From: Bacillota bacterium
Lineage (GTDB): Bacteria > Bacillota > Dehalobacteriia > UBA4068
Direction of reading: 5' to 3'
Assembly (NCBI GenBank): GCA_017439615.1
Contig: JAFSIU010000101.1
Coordinates: 1 to 12,126 of the forward strand
DNA: 12,126 nucleotides
The stretch's first letter is position 1. Every line of letters begins with the position of its first letter. This document shows, piece after piece, positions 1 to 6,277 of the stretch. The notes beneath the pieces were generated by a model that saw nothing but the letters and a program-made list of their open reading frames with translations, did no database searches and was not told the origin of the DNA. Made by a program: the position numbers and the translations under genes.

Positions 1-111
1 GAGTTTGATGAAGAGGATGTTTTCGTAAATGCATTGGAAGAGACAGAACCCGGTATTTACGAGTTAAAGGATCTCATCTATGGACGCTATCTGATCTTTG
101 AAGCTGTTGTT
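1..111 (+). other. Open segment of unclear identity before the polymerase fragment
   Basis: Bases 1-111 are open in frame 1, and codon use there looks like coding DNA. The peptide is acidic (rich in Glu and Asp early, then a GIYELKDLIYGRY stretch). I do not recognise the linker expected just before the little-finger domain of a Y-family polymerase in it. The polymerase frame downstream is frame 3, which has stops at 6-8, 9-11 and 99-101. Adding one base near 109-112, for example a third T in the GTTGTTGTG run, would join frame 1 to the polymerase frame as ...EAVVCALADN. This may therefore be the broken upstream part of the same gene, or the end of something else. Confidence 0.3.
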
Positions 112-536
112 GTGCTTTGGCAGACAATGTGGCTTCCCGCTGCCGCAAAAGCAATATGTCTGCCTGCGCTGTCAGTCTGCATATCAAGGACAAGGATTTT
201 TGCTCCCGTTCAATGCAGGCTCCGCTGCCGCATCCAAGCTCTGTTTCGGATGATTTATATTATGCTGCATTGGAGCTGTTGAAGCAGAATTATCATTGGG
301 AAAAACCATTACGCGCAATAAGCCTGACTGCCATTCTGCCGCAAGAAAAAATGGATTTTGTGCAGCTTTCTCTTTTTGACAATACCAAGCAGAAAATGGC
401 TGCTGAACTTGCGGTGGATGAAATCAGAGCACGTTTCGGAAAATCTGCCATCCAAAAAGCCATCACCCTGCAGCAAAGCGAAAACCCATCCTTCAAAATC
501 GATGAACATTGTTCGCTGAAGGCTGAAAAATACTGA
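102..536 (+). CDS. Y-family DNA polymerase (DinB/UmuC type), C-terminal fragment
   Basis: This is the little-finger (DNA-binding) end of a translesion DNA polymerase, which copies past damaged bases. The frame is open from 102 to a TGA at 534-536. Recognisable stretches are LADNVASRCRK (from 117), AVSLHIKDKDF, the helix DLYYAALELL, WEKPLRAISL, and near the end DEIRARFGKSAIQKA, all in the order seen in DinB/ImpB-type proteins. QLSLF at 363-377 matches the beta-clamp binding motif of these enzymes. Family members are usually about 400 residues; only about 140 are visible, and the palm and fingers with the catalytic Asp/Glu residues are absent. The frame is closed upstream by TGA at 99-101, so this is either a frameshifted gene continuing left of the window or a decayed remnant. 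The TTG at 117 is a poor start inside a conserved helix. Identity as Y-family is fairly sure; DinB versus UmuC-like is not. Confidence 0.75.
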   Translation, partial: SCCCALADNVASRCRKSNMSACAVSLHIKDKDFCSRSMQAPLPHPSSVSDDLYYAALELLKQNYHWEKPLRAISLTAILPQEKMDFVQLSLFDNTKQKMAAELAVDEIRARFGKSAIQKAITLQQSENPSFKIDEHCSLKAEKY

Positions 537-558
537 ACCGTTCTTTAAAATATACTTG

Positions 559-587
559 TTGTTAAAGGGCTTTTATGATAATATAGT
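559..587 (+). promoter_or_regulatory. Probable sigma-A promoter for dapF
   Basis: TTGTTA at 559-564 and TATAGT at 582-587 are separated by 17 bp in an AT-rich intergenic stretch, placing transcription start near 594 and leaving a leader of about 60 nt. Alternative -10 choices nearby (TATGAT at 574, TATAAA at 587) mean the exact box is uncertain. It is the only promoter-like site between the polymerase fragment and dapF. Confidence 0.5.
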
Positions 588-656
588 ATAAATATGGCAA
601 TAAAATATTTAAAATTATTTAAATTTTCTTTATTTATACTTTAAGGAGGCGGTTTT

Positions 657-1490
657 ATGCGTTTTGCAAAAATGCACGGCTTGGGCAATGATTTCGTTTT
701 CATAAACGGCTTTGAGGAGACCTTGCCCGCGGACAAAAATCTTTTTGCCAAAAAAATCTGCGACCGTAATCTCGGCATCGGTGCTGACGGCGTTATTATT
801 CTTTATCCCTCCAACAAGGCTGATTTCAGATTTGAGATCATCAATTCAGATGGTTCTTTTGCTGAAATGTGCGGCAACGGTATGCGTTGTGCGGCTATTT
901 TCGCCCGCAATGAAGGTATTGTTGATAAAGATGAGCTGAAGGTTGAAACAGCTGCCGGAATTCTGAAGCCCTGTATCATCGATTATGCAAAAGGAATTGT
1001 TTGTGTTGATATGGGTGAACCCCGTCTGAATGCTCAAGATATCCCCACAACACTCCCCGGCGATCCTGTTTTGGAGGCAACCTTGCAGGTTGGCGGCAAG
1101 CGTCTGGCTGTTACCGCAGTTTCCATGGGCAATCCTCATTGTGTGGTCTTTGTTGATGATCTTGATATCTTCCCCGTAACCAAAATCGGCCCGCAGATCG
1201 AGACTCATCCTGCCTTCCCCGAAAAAACCAATGTTGAATTCGTACAAATACTTGCCAAGAACAAAATCAAAATGCGTGTCTGGGAAAGAGGCTGCGGTGT
1301 AACACTTGCCTGCGGAACAGGCGCTTCTGCTGCTGCCGTAGCGGCATTTTTGAACGGCTTCACCGATCGCAAGGTCGAAGTTGAGCTTGCCCTCGGTTCG
1401 CTTATGCTTGAATATCGCGAGGAAGACGGTCATGTGCTGATGGAAGGCCCTGCCGTTACATCCTTTGTCGGCGAATATAATTTAAGATAA
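657..1490 (+). CDS. dapF: Diaminopimelate epimerase
   Basis: DapF is a cytosolic, cofactor-independent epimerase that converts LL-diaminopimelate to meso-diaminopimelate for peptidoglycan and for lysine by decarboxylation. At 277 residues it has the usual length (E. coli about 274). The N-terminal signature MHGLGNDFV is at residues 6-14. The two halves of the pseudo-symmetric fold each carry a catalytic cysteine: Cys72 in MCGNGMRC and Cys219 in LACGTGAS. NSDGS (63-67) and MGNPHCVVFVDD are also family hallmarks. The ATG has an ideal AAGGAGG (643-649) seven bases upstream. The stop is followed after 27 bp by dapL, so the last two steps to meso-DAP are adjacent and probably co-transcribed from the promoter at 559-587. 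Nothing is missing or unusual. Confidence 0.97.
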   Translation: MRFAKMHGLGNDFVFINGFEETLPADKNLFAKKICDRNLGIGADGVIILYPSNKADFRFEIINSDGSFAEMCGNGMRCAAIFARNEGIVDKDELKVETAAGILKPCIIDYAKGIVCVDMGEPRLNAQDIPTTLPGDPVLEATLQVGGKRLAVTAVSMGNPHCVVFVDDLDIFPVTKIGPQIETHPAFPEKTNVEFVQILAKNKIKMRVWERGCGVTLACGTGASAAAVAAFLNGFTDRKVEVELALGSLMLEYREEDGHVLMEGPAVTSFVGEYNLR

Positions 1491-1517
1491 AAAACAAACC
1501 AATCTCAGGAGGAAAAA

Positions 1518-2696
1518 ATGAAACCCGAAGCAAAAAGAATACAAAATATCCCGCCCTATCTGTTCGCTCGTATCGAGCAGAAAATCGAGGAAGCAAGAGA
1601 GCGCGGTGTTGATATCATCAGTCTTGGTATCGGCGATCCCGATCTGCCTACCCCCGAATTTGTCATTAAGGAAATGGCTGAACAGATCAAAAATCCCGTT
1701 CATCATCAATATCCCTCTTCTGTCGGAACTCTTGATTTCCGCAAGGCAGTAGCAGCATATTACAAACGCCGTTTCGGTGCTGATATCGACCCCAAAACCG
1801 AGGTCTGCACACTCATTGGCTCCAAGGAAGGTATTGCCAACATCAACTATTGCTATGTTGATCCCGGTGATATCAATCTTGTTCCCGATCCCGGCTATCC
1901 TGTTTACGGAATCGGCACAATGCTCGCAGGCGGCGAAAGCTATCTGATGCCGCTCTTGGAAGAAAACGGCTTTATGCCCGATCTGGATGCCATTCCTGAG
2001 GAAATCGCCCGCAAGGCGAAAATCATGTTCCTCAATTATCCCAACAATCCCACCGGCGCAATCGGCAGCATTGAATTCTTCAAAAAAGCTATCGACTTTG
2101 CCAAAAAATATGACATTCTCATCTGCCATGATGCAGCTTATGCCGAAATGACCTATGACGGATATATCGCACCCAGCATTATGGAGGTCGAAGGCGCAAA
2201 GGATGTAGCCATCGAATTCAATTCCCTTTCCAAGCCCTTCAACATGACAGGCTGGAGAATCGGATTTGCAGTCGGCAATCCAAAGGCAATCGCTACCCTT
2301 GCCCGCTACAAATCCAATGTTGACAGCGGTGCCTTCCAGGCAATTCAATATGCAGGTATCGCAGGTCTTAATGATATGGAGCCCACCATCGAATATCTGA
2401 AGACTGTTTATTCCGCCCGCCGCAACATCATGCTTGACGGTATGAGCGCAATGGGCTGGGAACTCGAAAAACCGAAGGCAACCTTCTATGTCTGGGCAAA
2501 GGTACCCAAGGGCTTCACCTCTGAAAGCTTTGCTGAAGATGTGCTGGAAAAATGCGGTGTTATCATCACTCCCGGTAATGGCTATGGAACCTATGGCGAA
2601 GGCTATTTCCGCGCCACCCTCACCGTTCCCGAAGACAGAATGGCAGAGGCCATGGAAAGAATGAAGAAAGTCTACGGAAAGCTTGAATTCGAATAA
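1518..2696 (+). CDS. dapL: LL-diaminopimelate aminotransferase (fold type I PLP enzyme)
   Basis: It probably transfers an amino group from glutamate to tetrahydrodipicolinate, giving LL-diaminopimelate directly and bypassing the succinylase/acetylase routes. The 392-residue sequence is a class I/II aminotransferase: [11 protein letters not shown] (36-46), GSKEGIAN (101-108, phosphate-binding loop), NYPNNPTGA (173-181), HDAAYAEM with the PLP-nitrogen Asp205, and [15 protein letters not shown] with the Schiff-base Lys239 and substrate Arg247. The N-terminus resembles the DapL2-type enzymes of Bacillota more than the plant/Chlamydia type. AGGAGG at 1507-1512 sits five bases before the ATG. Sequence alone cannot exclude another aminotransferase specificity, but the position 27 bp after dapF strongly supports the DAP role. 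Confidence 0.88.
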   Translation: MKPEAKRIQNIPPYLFARIEQKIEEARERGVDIISLGIGDPDLPTPEFVIKEMAEQIKNPVHHQYPSSVGTLDFRKAVAAYYKRRFGADIDPKTEVCTLIGSKEGIANINYCYVDPGDINLVPDPGYPVYGIGTMLAGGESYLMPLLEENGFMPDLDAIPEEIARKAKIMFLNYPNNPTGAIGSIEFFKKAIDFAKKYDILICHDAAYAEMTYDGYIAPSIMEVEGAKDVAIEFNSLSKPFNMTGWRIGFAVGNPKAIATLARYKSNVDSGAFQAIQYAGIAGLNDMEPTIEYLKTVYSARRNIMLDGMSAMGWELEKPKATFYVWAKVPKGFTSESFAEDVLEKCGVIITPGNGYGTYGEGYFRATLTVPEDRMAEAMERMKKVYGKLEFE

Positions 2697-2745
2697 ACTC
2701 TGCATAACAAATAACTTTGCATAACAAACAACTTTGAATAAAAAG
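2697..2745 (+). repeat. Short 17-bp tandem repeat between dapL and the patatin gene
   Basis: Two consecutive 17-bp units, 2697-2713 and 2714-2730, differ at only two positions (shared core TGCATAACAAA). A degenerate third unit starts at 2731 (ACTTTGAATAAAAAG). The third unit runs into the start of the next gene, where 15 bases encode NKKP twice in a row if the TTG at 2734 is read. The repeats fill almost the whole gap between the two genes and leave no Shine-Dalgarno sequence there. Confidence 0.75.
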
Positions 2746-2748
2746 CCT

Positions 2749-3531
2749 ATGAACAAAAAACCCAAAATCGGAATCGCTTTTGGCGGCGGAGGCACCCGTG
2801 CAGGTGCCAATATCGGCGCATTGGAGGTTCTGGAGCAAAACAATATAAAGATCGATATGGTCTCGGGAACATCGGCAGGCTCTGCGGCTGCAGCGCTTTG
2901 TGCATGGGGATATGATTCGCATTTCATCAAGGAGATTTTCCTGAATGCAGATCTGACTGAGCTGATCGGACCTAAACCGAGTATGACAGGACTGCTTGTG
3001 CCGGAGGGTTATCTGAAAATAATAAGAGAGCACACCGGAGATGGCAATATCGAAGATGCGTTTTTGCCGCTTTATATTGTTGCTGCCGATTTGGTTTCAA
3101 AAAAGCAGGTGATTTTCACCGAGGGCAATATTGCCCGCGCCGTGCATGCCTCATCTGCTATTCCCGGGCTGATCAAGCCCGTTAAGCTTGGCGATATGCT
3201 GCTGACTGACGGCGGCATCATCAATAACTGTCCTGCCGATGTTCTGCGCGCAAACGGAGCAGATATCGTGCTGGCGATAAATTGCAGTTGCATGGCCCCA
3301 TATAAGCCCAAAAACCATATTGATGTCGTTTTACGCGCTATGGATATGACAGGCGGCTGTGATCCCGAAAAAATCGATGCGGATTGGCTGATCAATCCTA
3401 TCGAAGAACCACTCGGAATTCTGGACAGGCATGCAATGGAAAAATCCTATATTATGGGCAAGCAATGCGCCGAAGCCCATATAGAGGAATTGAAGGAGCT
3501 GATCAGTAACTATCATGGAAATCAAAGCTAA
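2749..3531 (+). CDS. Patatin-like phospholipase / acyl hydrolase family protein
   Basis: This is a patatin-fold lipid acyl hydrolase, predicted to cleave ester bonds in phospholipids or related lipids with a Ser-Asp dyad. Counting from the ATG at 2749, the glycine-rich oxyanion loop GGGGTRAG is at residues 12-19. The nucleophile Ser42 lies in GTSAG, and the catalytic Asp154 in TDGG. The length of 260 residues fits single-domain bacterial patatins of the RssA/YchK type. No signal peptide or membrane segment is seen, so it should act in the cytosol or at the inner membrane face. The start is uncertain: ATG 2749 and an in-frame TTG at 2734 (five residues longer) both lack a Shine-Dalgarno. The stop lies 17 bp inside ispE, implying coupling with that gene. 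The natural substrate cannot be told from sequence. Confidence 0.85.
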   Translation: MNKKPKIGIAFGGGGTRAGANIGALEVLEQNNIKIDMVSGTSAGSAAAALCAWGYDSHFIKEIFLNADLTELIGPKPSMTGLLVPEGYLKIIREHTGDGNIEDAFLPLYIVAADLVSKKQVIFTEGNIARAVHASSAIPGLIKPVKLGDMLLTDGGIINNCPADVLRANGADIVLAINCSCMAPYKPKNHIDVVLRAMDMTGGCDPEKIDADWLINPIEEPLGILDRHAMEKSYIMGKQCAEAHIEELKELISNYHGNQS

Positions 3532-4339
3532 TGCCAAAATCAATTGGTATCTCGATGTTGAAGGCGAGCGTGCTGACGGATATCATTATATCAAATCCGT
3601 TATGCAGCCCATAACACTTTGCGATACCATCATATTGGAGCAAGCAGCGCAGGATGAGATCACCTGCACAGACAAGCTGCTTTCCAATACACGCAATCTG
3701 GCATATCAGGCATGGCAGCTGATGAAGGAGCGTTATAAGATCAGCGGTGGTATGCGTATTCATATCATCAAGAATATTCCCGTAACCGCAGGTCTGGGAG
3801 GCGGAAGCGGCGATGCTGCCGCAGTTTTCCGCGGCATTAATGAAATGTTCGGACTGGATATCCCTATGCGCGAGCTTTTGGAGCTGGGCGCAACACTGGG
3901 AAGCGATATCCCCTTTGCAATTCAGAATAAACCCGCTCTTTGCACAGGCATCGGCACTGAGCTGCATACCCTGGGCAATGTTCCTTCCTATGACATTCTC
4001 CTGCTCAATCCCAATATCAGCCTTTCCACAAAGCTGGTTTATCAAAGCTATCAGCCGCTGCCTCAGCAGCATAATGAAACAAGAATAGTTGAGGCACTGC
4101 GCAACAATGATCTGGAAAGCATCGGCAGATGCTTACATAACGCACTTGCCCCTGCGGCAGCTGCATTATGCCCAAAAATCCCTGATATGTATAATGATTT
4201 GAAAGCTCACGGACTTTATGCCTCGATGAGCGGCAGCGGCCCCACCGTTTTCGGTATCGGCAGCAAAATGGCTGTTGAAGCTGCATATCAGGCATTGAAA
4301 GATAAATATCCCATCGTCATTAAAACCAAAACGCTGTAA
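3515..4339 (+). CDS. ispE: 4-diphosphocytidyl-2-C-methyl-D-erythritol kinase
   Basis: IspE phosphorylates the 2-hydroxyl of CDP-methylerythritol with ATP, the fourth step of the MEP isoprenoid pathway, in the cytosol. It is a GHMP kinase of 274 residues, normal for the family. Visible motifs are NAKINWYLDV with Lys8, the ATP loop AGLGGGSGDAAA (92-103), GSDIPFAI with the catalytic Asp131, and the C-terminal SGSGPTVFG. The second Ser of the common GGGSSDAA loop is Gly here, a mild variant. The ATG overlaps the end of the patatin gene by 17 bp. AAGGAG at 3493-3498 is 16 bases upstream, too far to be a good site, so translation is probably coupled to the upstream gene. A hairpin spans its stop codon. 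Confidence 0.95.
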   Translation: MEIKANAKINWYLDVEGERADGYHYIKSVMQPITLCDTIILEQAAQDEITCTDKLLSNTRNLAYQAWQLMKERYKISGGMRIHIIKNIPVTAGLGGGSGDAAAVFRGINEMFGLDIPMRELLELGATLGSDIPFAIQNKPALCTGIGTELHTLGNVPSYDILLLNPNISLSTKLVYQSYQPLPQQHNETRIVEALRNNDLESIGRCLHNALAPAAAALCPKIPDMYNDLKAHGLYASMSGSGPTVFGIGSKMAVEAAYQALKDKYPIVIKTKTL

Positions 4340-4375
4340 GCACCTTTCAAAAGGAGCTTACAGCTTCGTCTGTTT
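4333..4375 (+). terminator. Hairpin over the ispE stop codon, likely terminator
   Basis: GCTGTAAGC (4333-4341) pairs perfectly with GCTTACAGC (4356-4364). Inside, CCTT/AAGG extends the stem after an A-A mismatch, leaving a TCAA loop. The following TTCGTCTGTTT is T-rich but interrupted, so the element is a moderate rather than textbook intrinsic terminator. The ispE TAA (4337-4339) lies within the left arm, so ribosomes finishing ispE would cover it. Confidence 0.55.
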
Positions 4376-4445
4376 AAATGGATTTTATATTTTCGGTTTA
4401 AAACCAGTTAAATTAATCAAATTTGTCAGTTCCAAGGAGAAGGAT

Positions 4446-5195
4446 ATGGATGCTGTTCTTTTGGCAGGCGGAGGAAAATGTCCTGCCGATGATGCTCTTT
4501 GCCCCGGACAATACCGCGCATTGCTTGATATCAGCGGCAAGCCTATGATGCAATATATCATTGATGCGCTGCAACAGTCGGGACAAATCGAAAAAATCTA
4601 TATTGTCGGCAATCAGGAGGCTTATGCCCCGATTTTTGCTGGTCGGGAGAATGTCGAGCTGCTGGCAGATACCGGCACCATTGTCGGCAATGTCGCTGCG
4701 GGTATGGAAAGATGCGCGCCGGGCTTTGTGCTGCTTGCGACCATCGATATTCCGCTCATCACAGGCGAGATAGTCAAACGCTTCATTGATGAATGCCTGA
4801 AAACATCCGAATATCGCTTCTTCTATCCTGTTATTGAACAAAGCATCAATGAAAAAGCCTTCCCCGAAACCAAAAGAACCTATTTCCGTATGAAGGAAGG
4901 CAATTATACAGGCGGGAATATTGTCCTGATACACACGGATATGCTCGCTACTCACAGAGAAAAATTTGCCGATCTGCTCACTCACAGAAAATCCGCTGCC
5001 AAAATGGCTTTGGATATCGGTATTATCACACTTGTTAAAATGCTGCTCGGCAAGCTGCCACTGTTGGAAGCAGAAAAACGTGCCTGCAAGGCTTTGCAGG
5101 TCAAGGGCAAGGCAATGATTTCATATGATGCAGAGATATGCCTTGATGTTGACAAGCCCAGCGATCTGGCTGAGGTTCTGAAAAACCTGAGGTAA
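4446..5195 (+). CDS. MobA-like nucleotidyltransferase family protein, substrate unknown
   Basis: The 249-residue protein has the GT-A-like nucleotidyltransferase fold that joins an NTP to a phosphorylated substrate. Evidence is the N-terminal MDAVLLAGGG, the RALLDISGKPM segment at 24-34, LATIDIPLI with the likely metal-binding Asp101, TGGN (155-158), and a C-terminal DVDKPSDL (235-242). It differs from MobA, IspD and GlmU in the nucleotide loop: the usual GxGTRM is replaced by a longer stretch with two cysteines (Cys12, Cys19), and the usual Lys before ALL is Arg24. I infer that it belongs to the uncharacterised group often near ispE, purR and glmU in anaerobic Bacillota. AAGGAG (4434-4439) gives a good start. 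It follows ispE but is separated from it by the hairpin at 4333-4364, so it may have its own promoter; I see no convincing one. Confidence 0.75.
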   Translation: MDAVLLAGGGKCPADDALCPGQYRALLDISGKPMMQYIIDALQQSGQIEKIYIVGNQEAYAPIFAGRENVELLADTGTIVGNVAAGMERCAPGFVLLATIDIPLITGEIVKRFIDECLKTSEYRFFYPVIEQSINEKAFPETKRTYFRMKEGNYTGGNIVLIHTDMLATHREKFADLLTHRKSAAKMALDIGIITLVKMLLGKLPLLEAEKRACKALQVKGKAMISYDAEICLDVDKPSDLAEVLKNLR

Positions 5196-5220
5196 ATGTG
5201 TAAGAAAAATGCTTTTAACA

Positions 5221-5248
5221 TTTGTATATAAAAACAATTTGCTATAAT
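5221..5248 (+). promoter_or_regulatory. Extended -10 promoter for the cation exchanger gene
   Basis: TGCTATAAT at 5240-5248 is a perfect consensus -10 box with the extended TGn element. A weak -35 (TTTGTA, 5221-5226) lies 16 bp upstream. Transcription would begin around 5255, leaving a very short leader that starts next to the ribosome binding site (GGAAGG, near 5257-5262). Confidence 0.65.
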
Positions 5249-5269
5249 TCACAAAGGAAGGATTAAAAA

Positions 5270-6220
5270 ATGAGTATTCTGATTAGTTTTGTTTTGCTGA
5301 TCGTTGGCTTTGCACTTTTGATCAAAGGTGCCGATATATTTGTTGACAGTGCTTCTGCTATCGCCAAAAGACTTCGTATTCCTTCTATGGTTATCGGTCT
5401 GACCGTTGTTTCCATGGGAACTTCTCTGCCTGAGGCATCTGTCAGTATTGCAGGATCAATGGCAGGTGCAAACGAAATTGCCATCAGCAATGTCATAGGC
5501 TCGAACATGTTCAACGTGCTGATTGTTGCAGGTCTGGCTGCGGTGCTGCGTCCTATTGCAATTGAAAAAGCAACCTTGAAAATCGATTATCCTGTTTGCA
5601 TTGCAGCCAGCATCCTGATGCTTGCTATGTGCTTTGACTTTGGCAATCCCGGAATGCTCAGCCGCATTGATGGCATAATTCTTCTTGCTTTGATGGTTGC
5701 ATATATCTGTTTTCTTATAAAAACCACCAAGGATTATCAGGCAAATCTGCAGGAAGAGGAATATATAGGACAATCCCTGTGGAAGAGCATTGTTTTCGGT
5801 ATTCTTGGCGTGGCTGCCATCATCTGGGGCGGTGACCTGACCGTTGATGCTGCCGTTGAAATTGCCGCATTCTTCGGAATGAGTGAAACTCTCATCGGAC
5901 TTACCGTAATTGCCGTTGGAACCTCTCTGCCTGAGCTTGTTACCAGCGTTATGGCTATTCGCAAGGGTGAAAATGATATCGCTATCGGCAATGTCATCGG
6001 CTCCAATATCTTCAATATCTTCTTTGTGCTCGGCATGTCTGCCGCCATCAGCCCCATCCCTGTCGCATCGGTTGCGCTTATTGACGGTGCAGTTATGCTT
6101 GGCGTTATGTTCATCTCCTATGCATTATGTGCCACTGCAAAAACCTTAGCAAAACGCGAAGGCGCTCTGATGGTTATGCTTTATCTTGCATATATGGTAT
6201 ATGCAATTATCAGAAACTAG
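5270..6220 (+). CDS. Calcium/sodium antiporter, CaCA family (YrbG-like)
   Basis: This is an inner-membrane cation exchanger, predicted to move Ca2+ (or another cation) against Na+ or H+. The 316 residues are strongly hydrophobic with about ten membrane segments. The two inverted alpha-repeats are clear: GTSLPEASVS...NVIGSNMFN (50-82) and GTSLPELVTS...NVIGSNIFN (217-249). They carry the acidic residues (Glu55, Glu222) and the GSN motifs that line the ion site. A polar loop with Glu/Asp/Lys (151-168) separates the halves. The length matches YrbG-type single-chain exchangers. An extended -10 promoter and a good ribosome binding site precede it. It ends with TAG, and reading past that would add only nine codons before TGA, so TAG is a real stop here. 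Ion specificity is not deducible. Confidence 0.9.
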   Translation: MSILISFVLLIVGFALLIKGADIFVDSASAIAKRLRIPSMVIGLTVVSMGTSLPEASVSIAGSMAGANEIAISNVIGSNMFNVLIVAGLAAVLRPIAIEKATLKIDYPVCIAASILMLAMCFDFGNPGMLSRIDGIILLALMVAYICFLIKTTKDYQANLQEEEYIGQSLWKSIVFGILGVAAIIWGGDLTVDAAVEIAAFFGMSETLIGLTVIAVGTSLPELVTSVMAIRKGENDIAIGNVIGSNIFNIFFVLGMSAAISPIPVASVALIDGAVMLGVMFISYALCATAKTLAKREGALMVMLYLAYMVYAIIRN

Positions 6221-6277
6221 TTGGATAATTCTGCTTTGAATAAAAACTGATTTAATCAAAGCATTGGGAGGAAAATT

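Noticed and set aside
543..567. CTTTAA / TTAAAG inverted repeat after the polymerase fragment
   Set aside because: Six AT-rich pairs with a 13-nt loop overlapping the dapF -35 region; too weak for a terminator.
1482..2930. A 482-codon open frame on the - strand opposite dapL
   Set aside because: It lies almost entirely antisense to a well-supported aminotransferase, has no recognisable motifs, and is Cys/His/Phe-rich in the way shadow frames of GC-biased codons are.
5194..5223. AAATGT / ACATTT inverted repeat after the nucleotidyltransferase gene
   Set aside because: AT-only 6-bp arms and no following T tract; it overlaps the promoter region and is likely chance.
6218..6220. Genome-wide reassignment of TAG to an amino acid
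   Set aside because: The exchanger gene ends with TAG at its expected C-terminus, and reading through adds only nine codons before TGA, so TAG works as a stop in this genome.
2731..6246. Shared 13-mer CTTTGAATAAAAA upstream of the patatin and MBOAT genes
   Set aside because: A repeated AT-rich 13-mer is expected by chance in a window of this size, and the flanking bases do not match.
6233..6262. Inverted repeat GCTTTGA / TCAAAGC between the exchanger and MBOAT genes
   Set aside because: Only 7 bp with a 16-nt loop, no T tract after it, and not placed like a known operator; insufficient as a terminator call.
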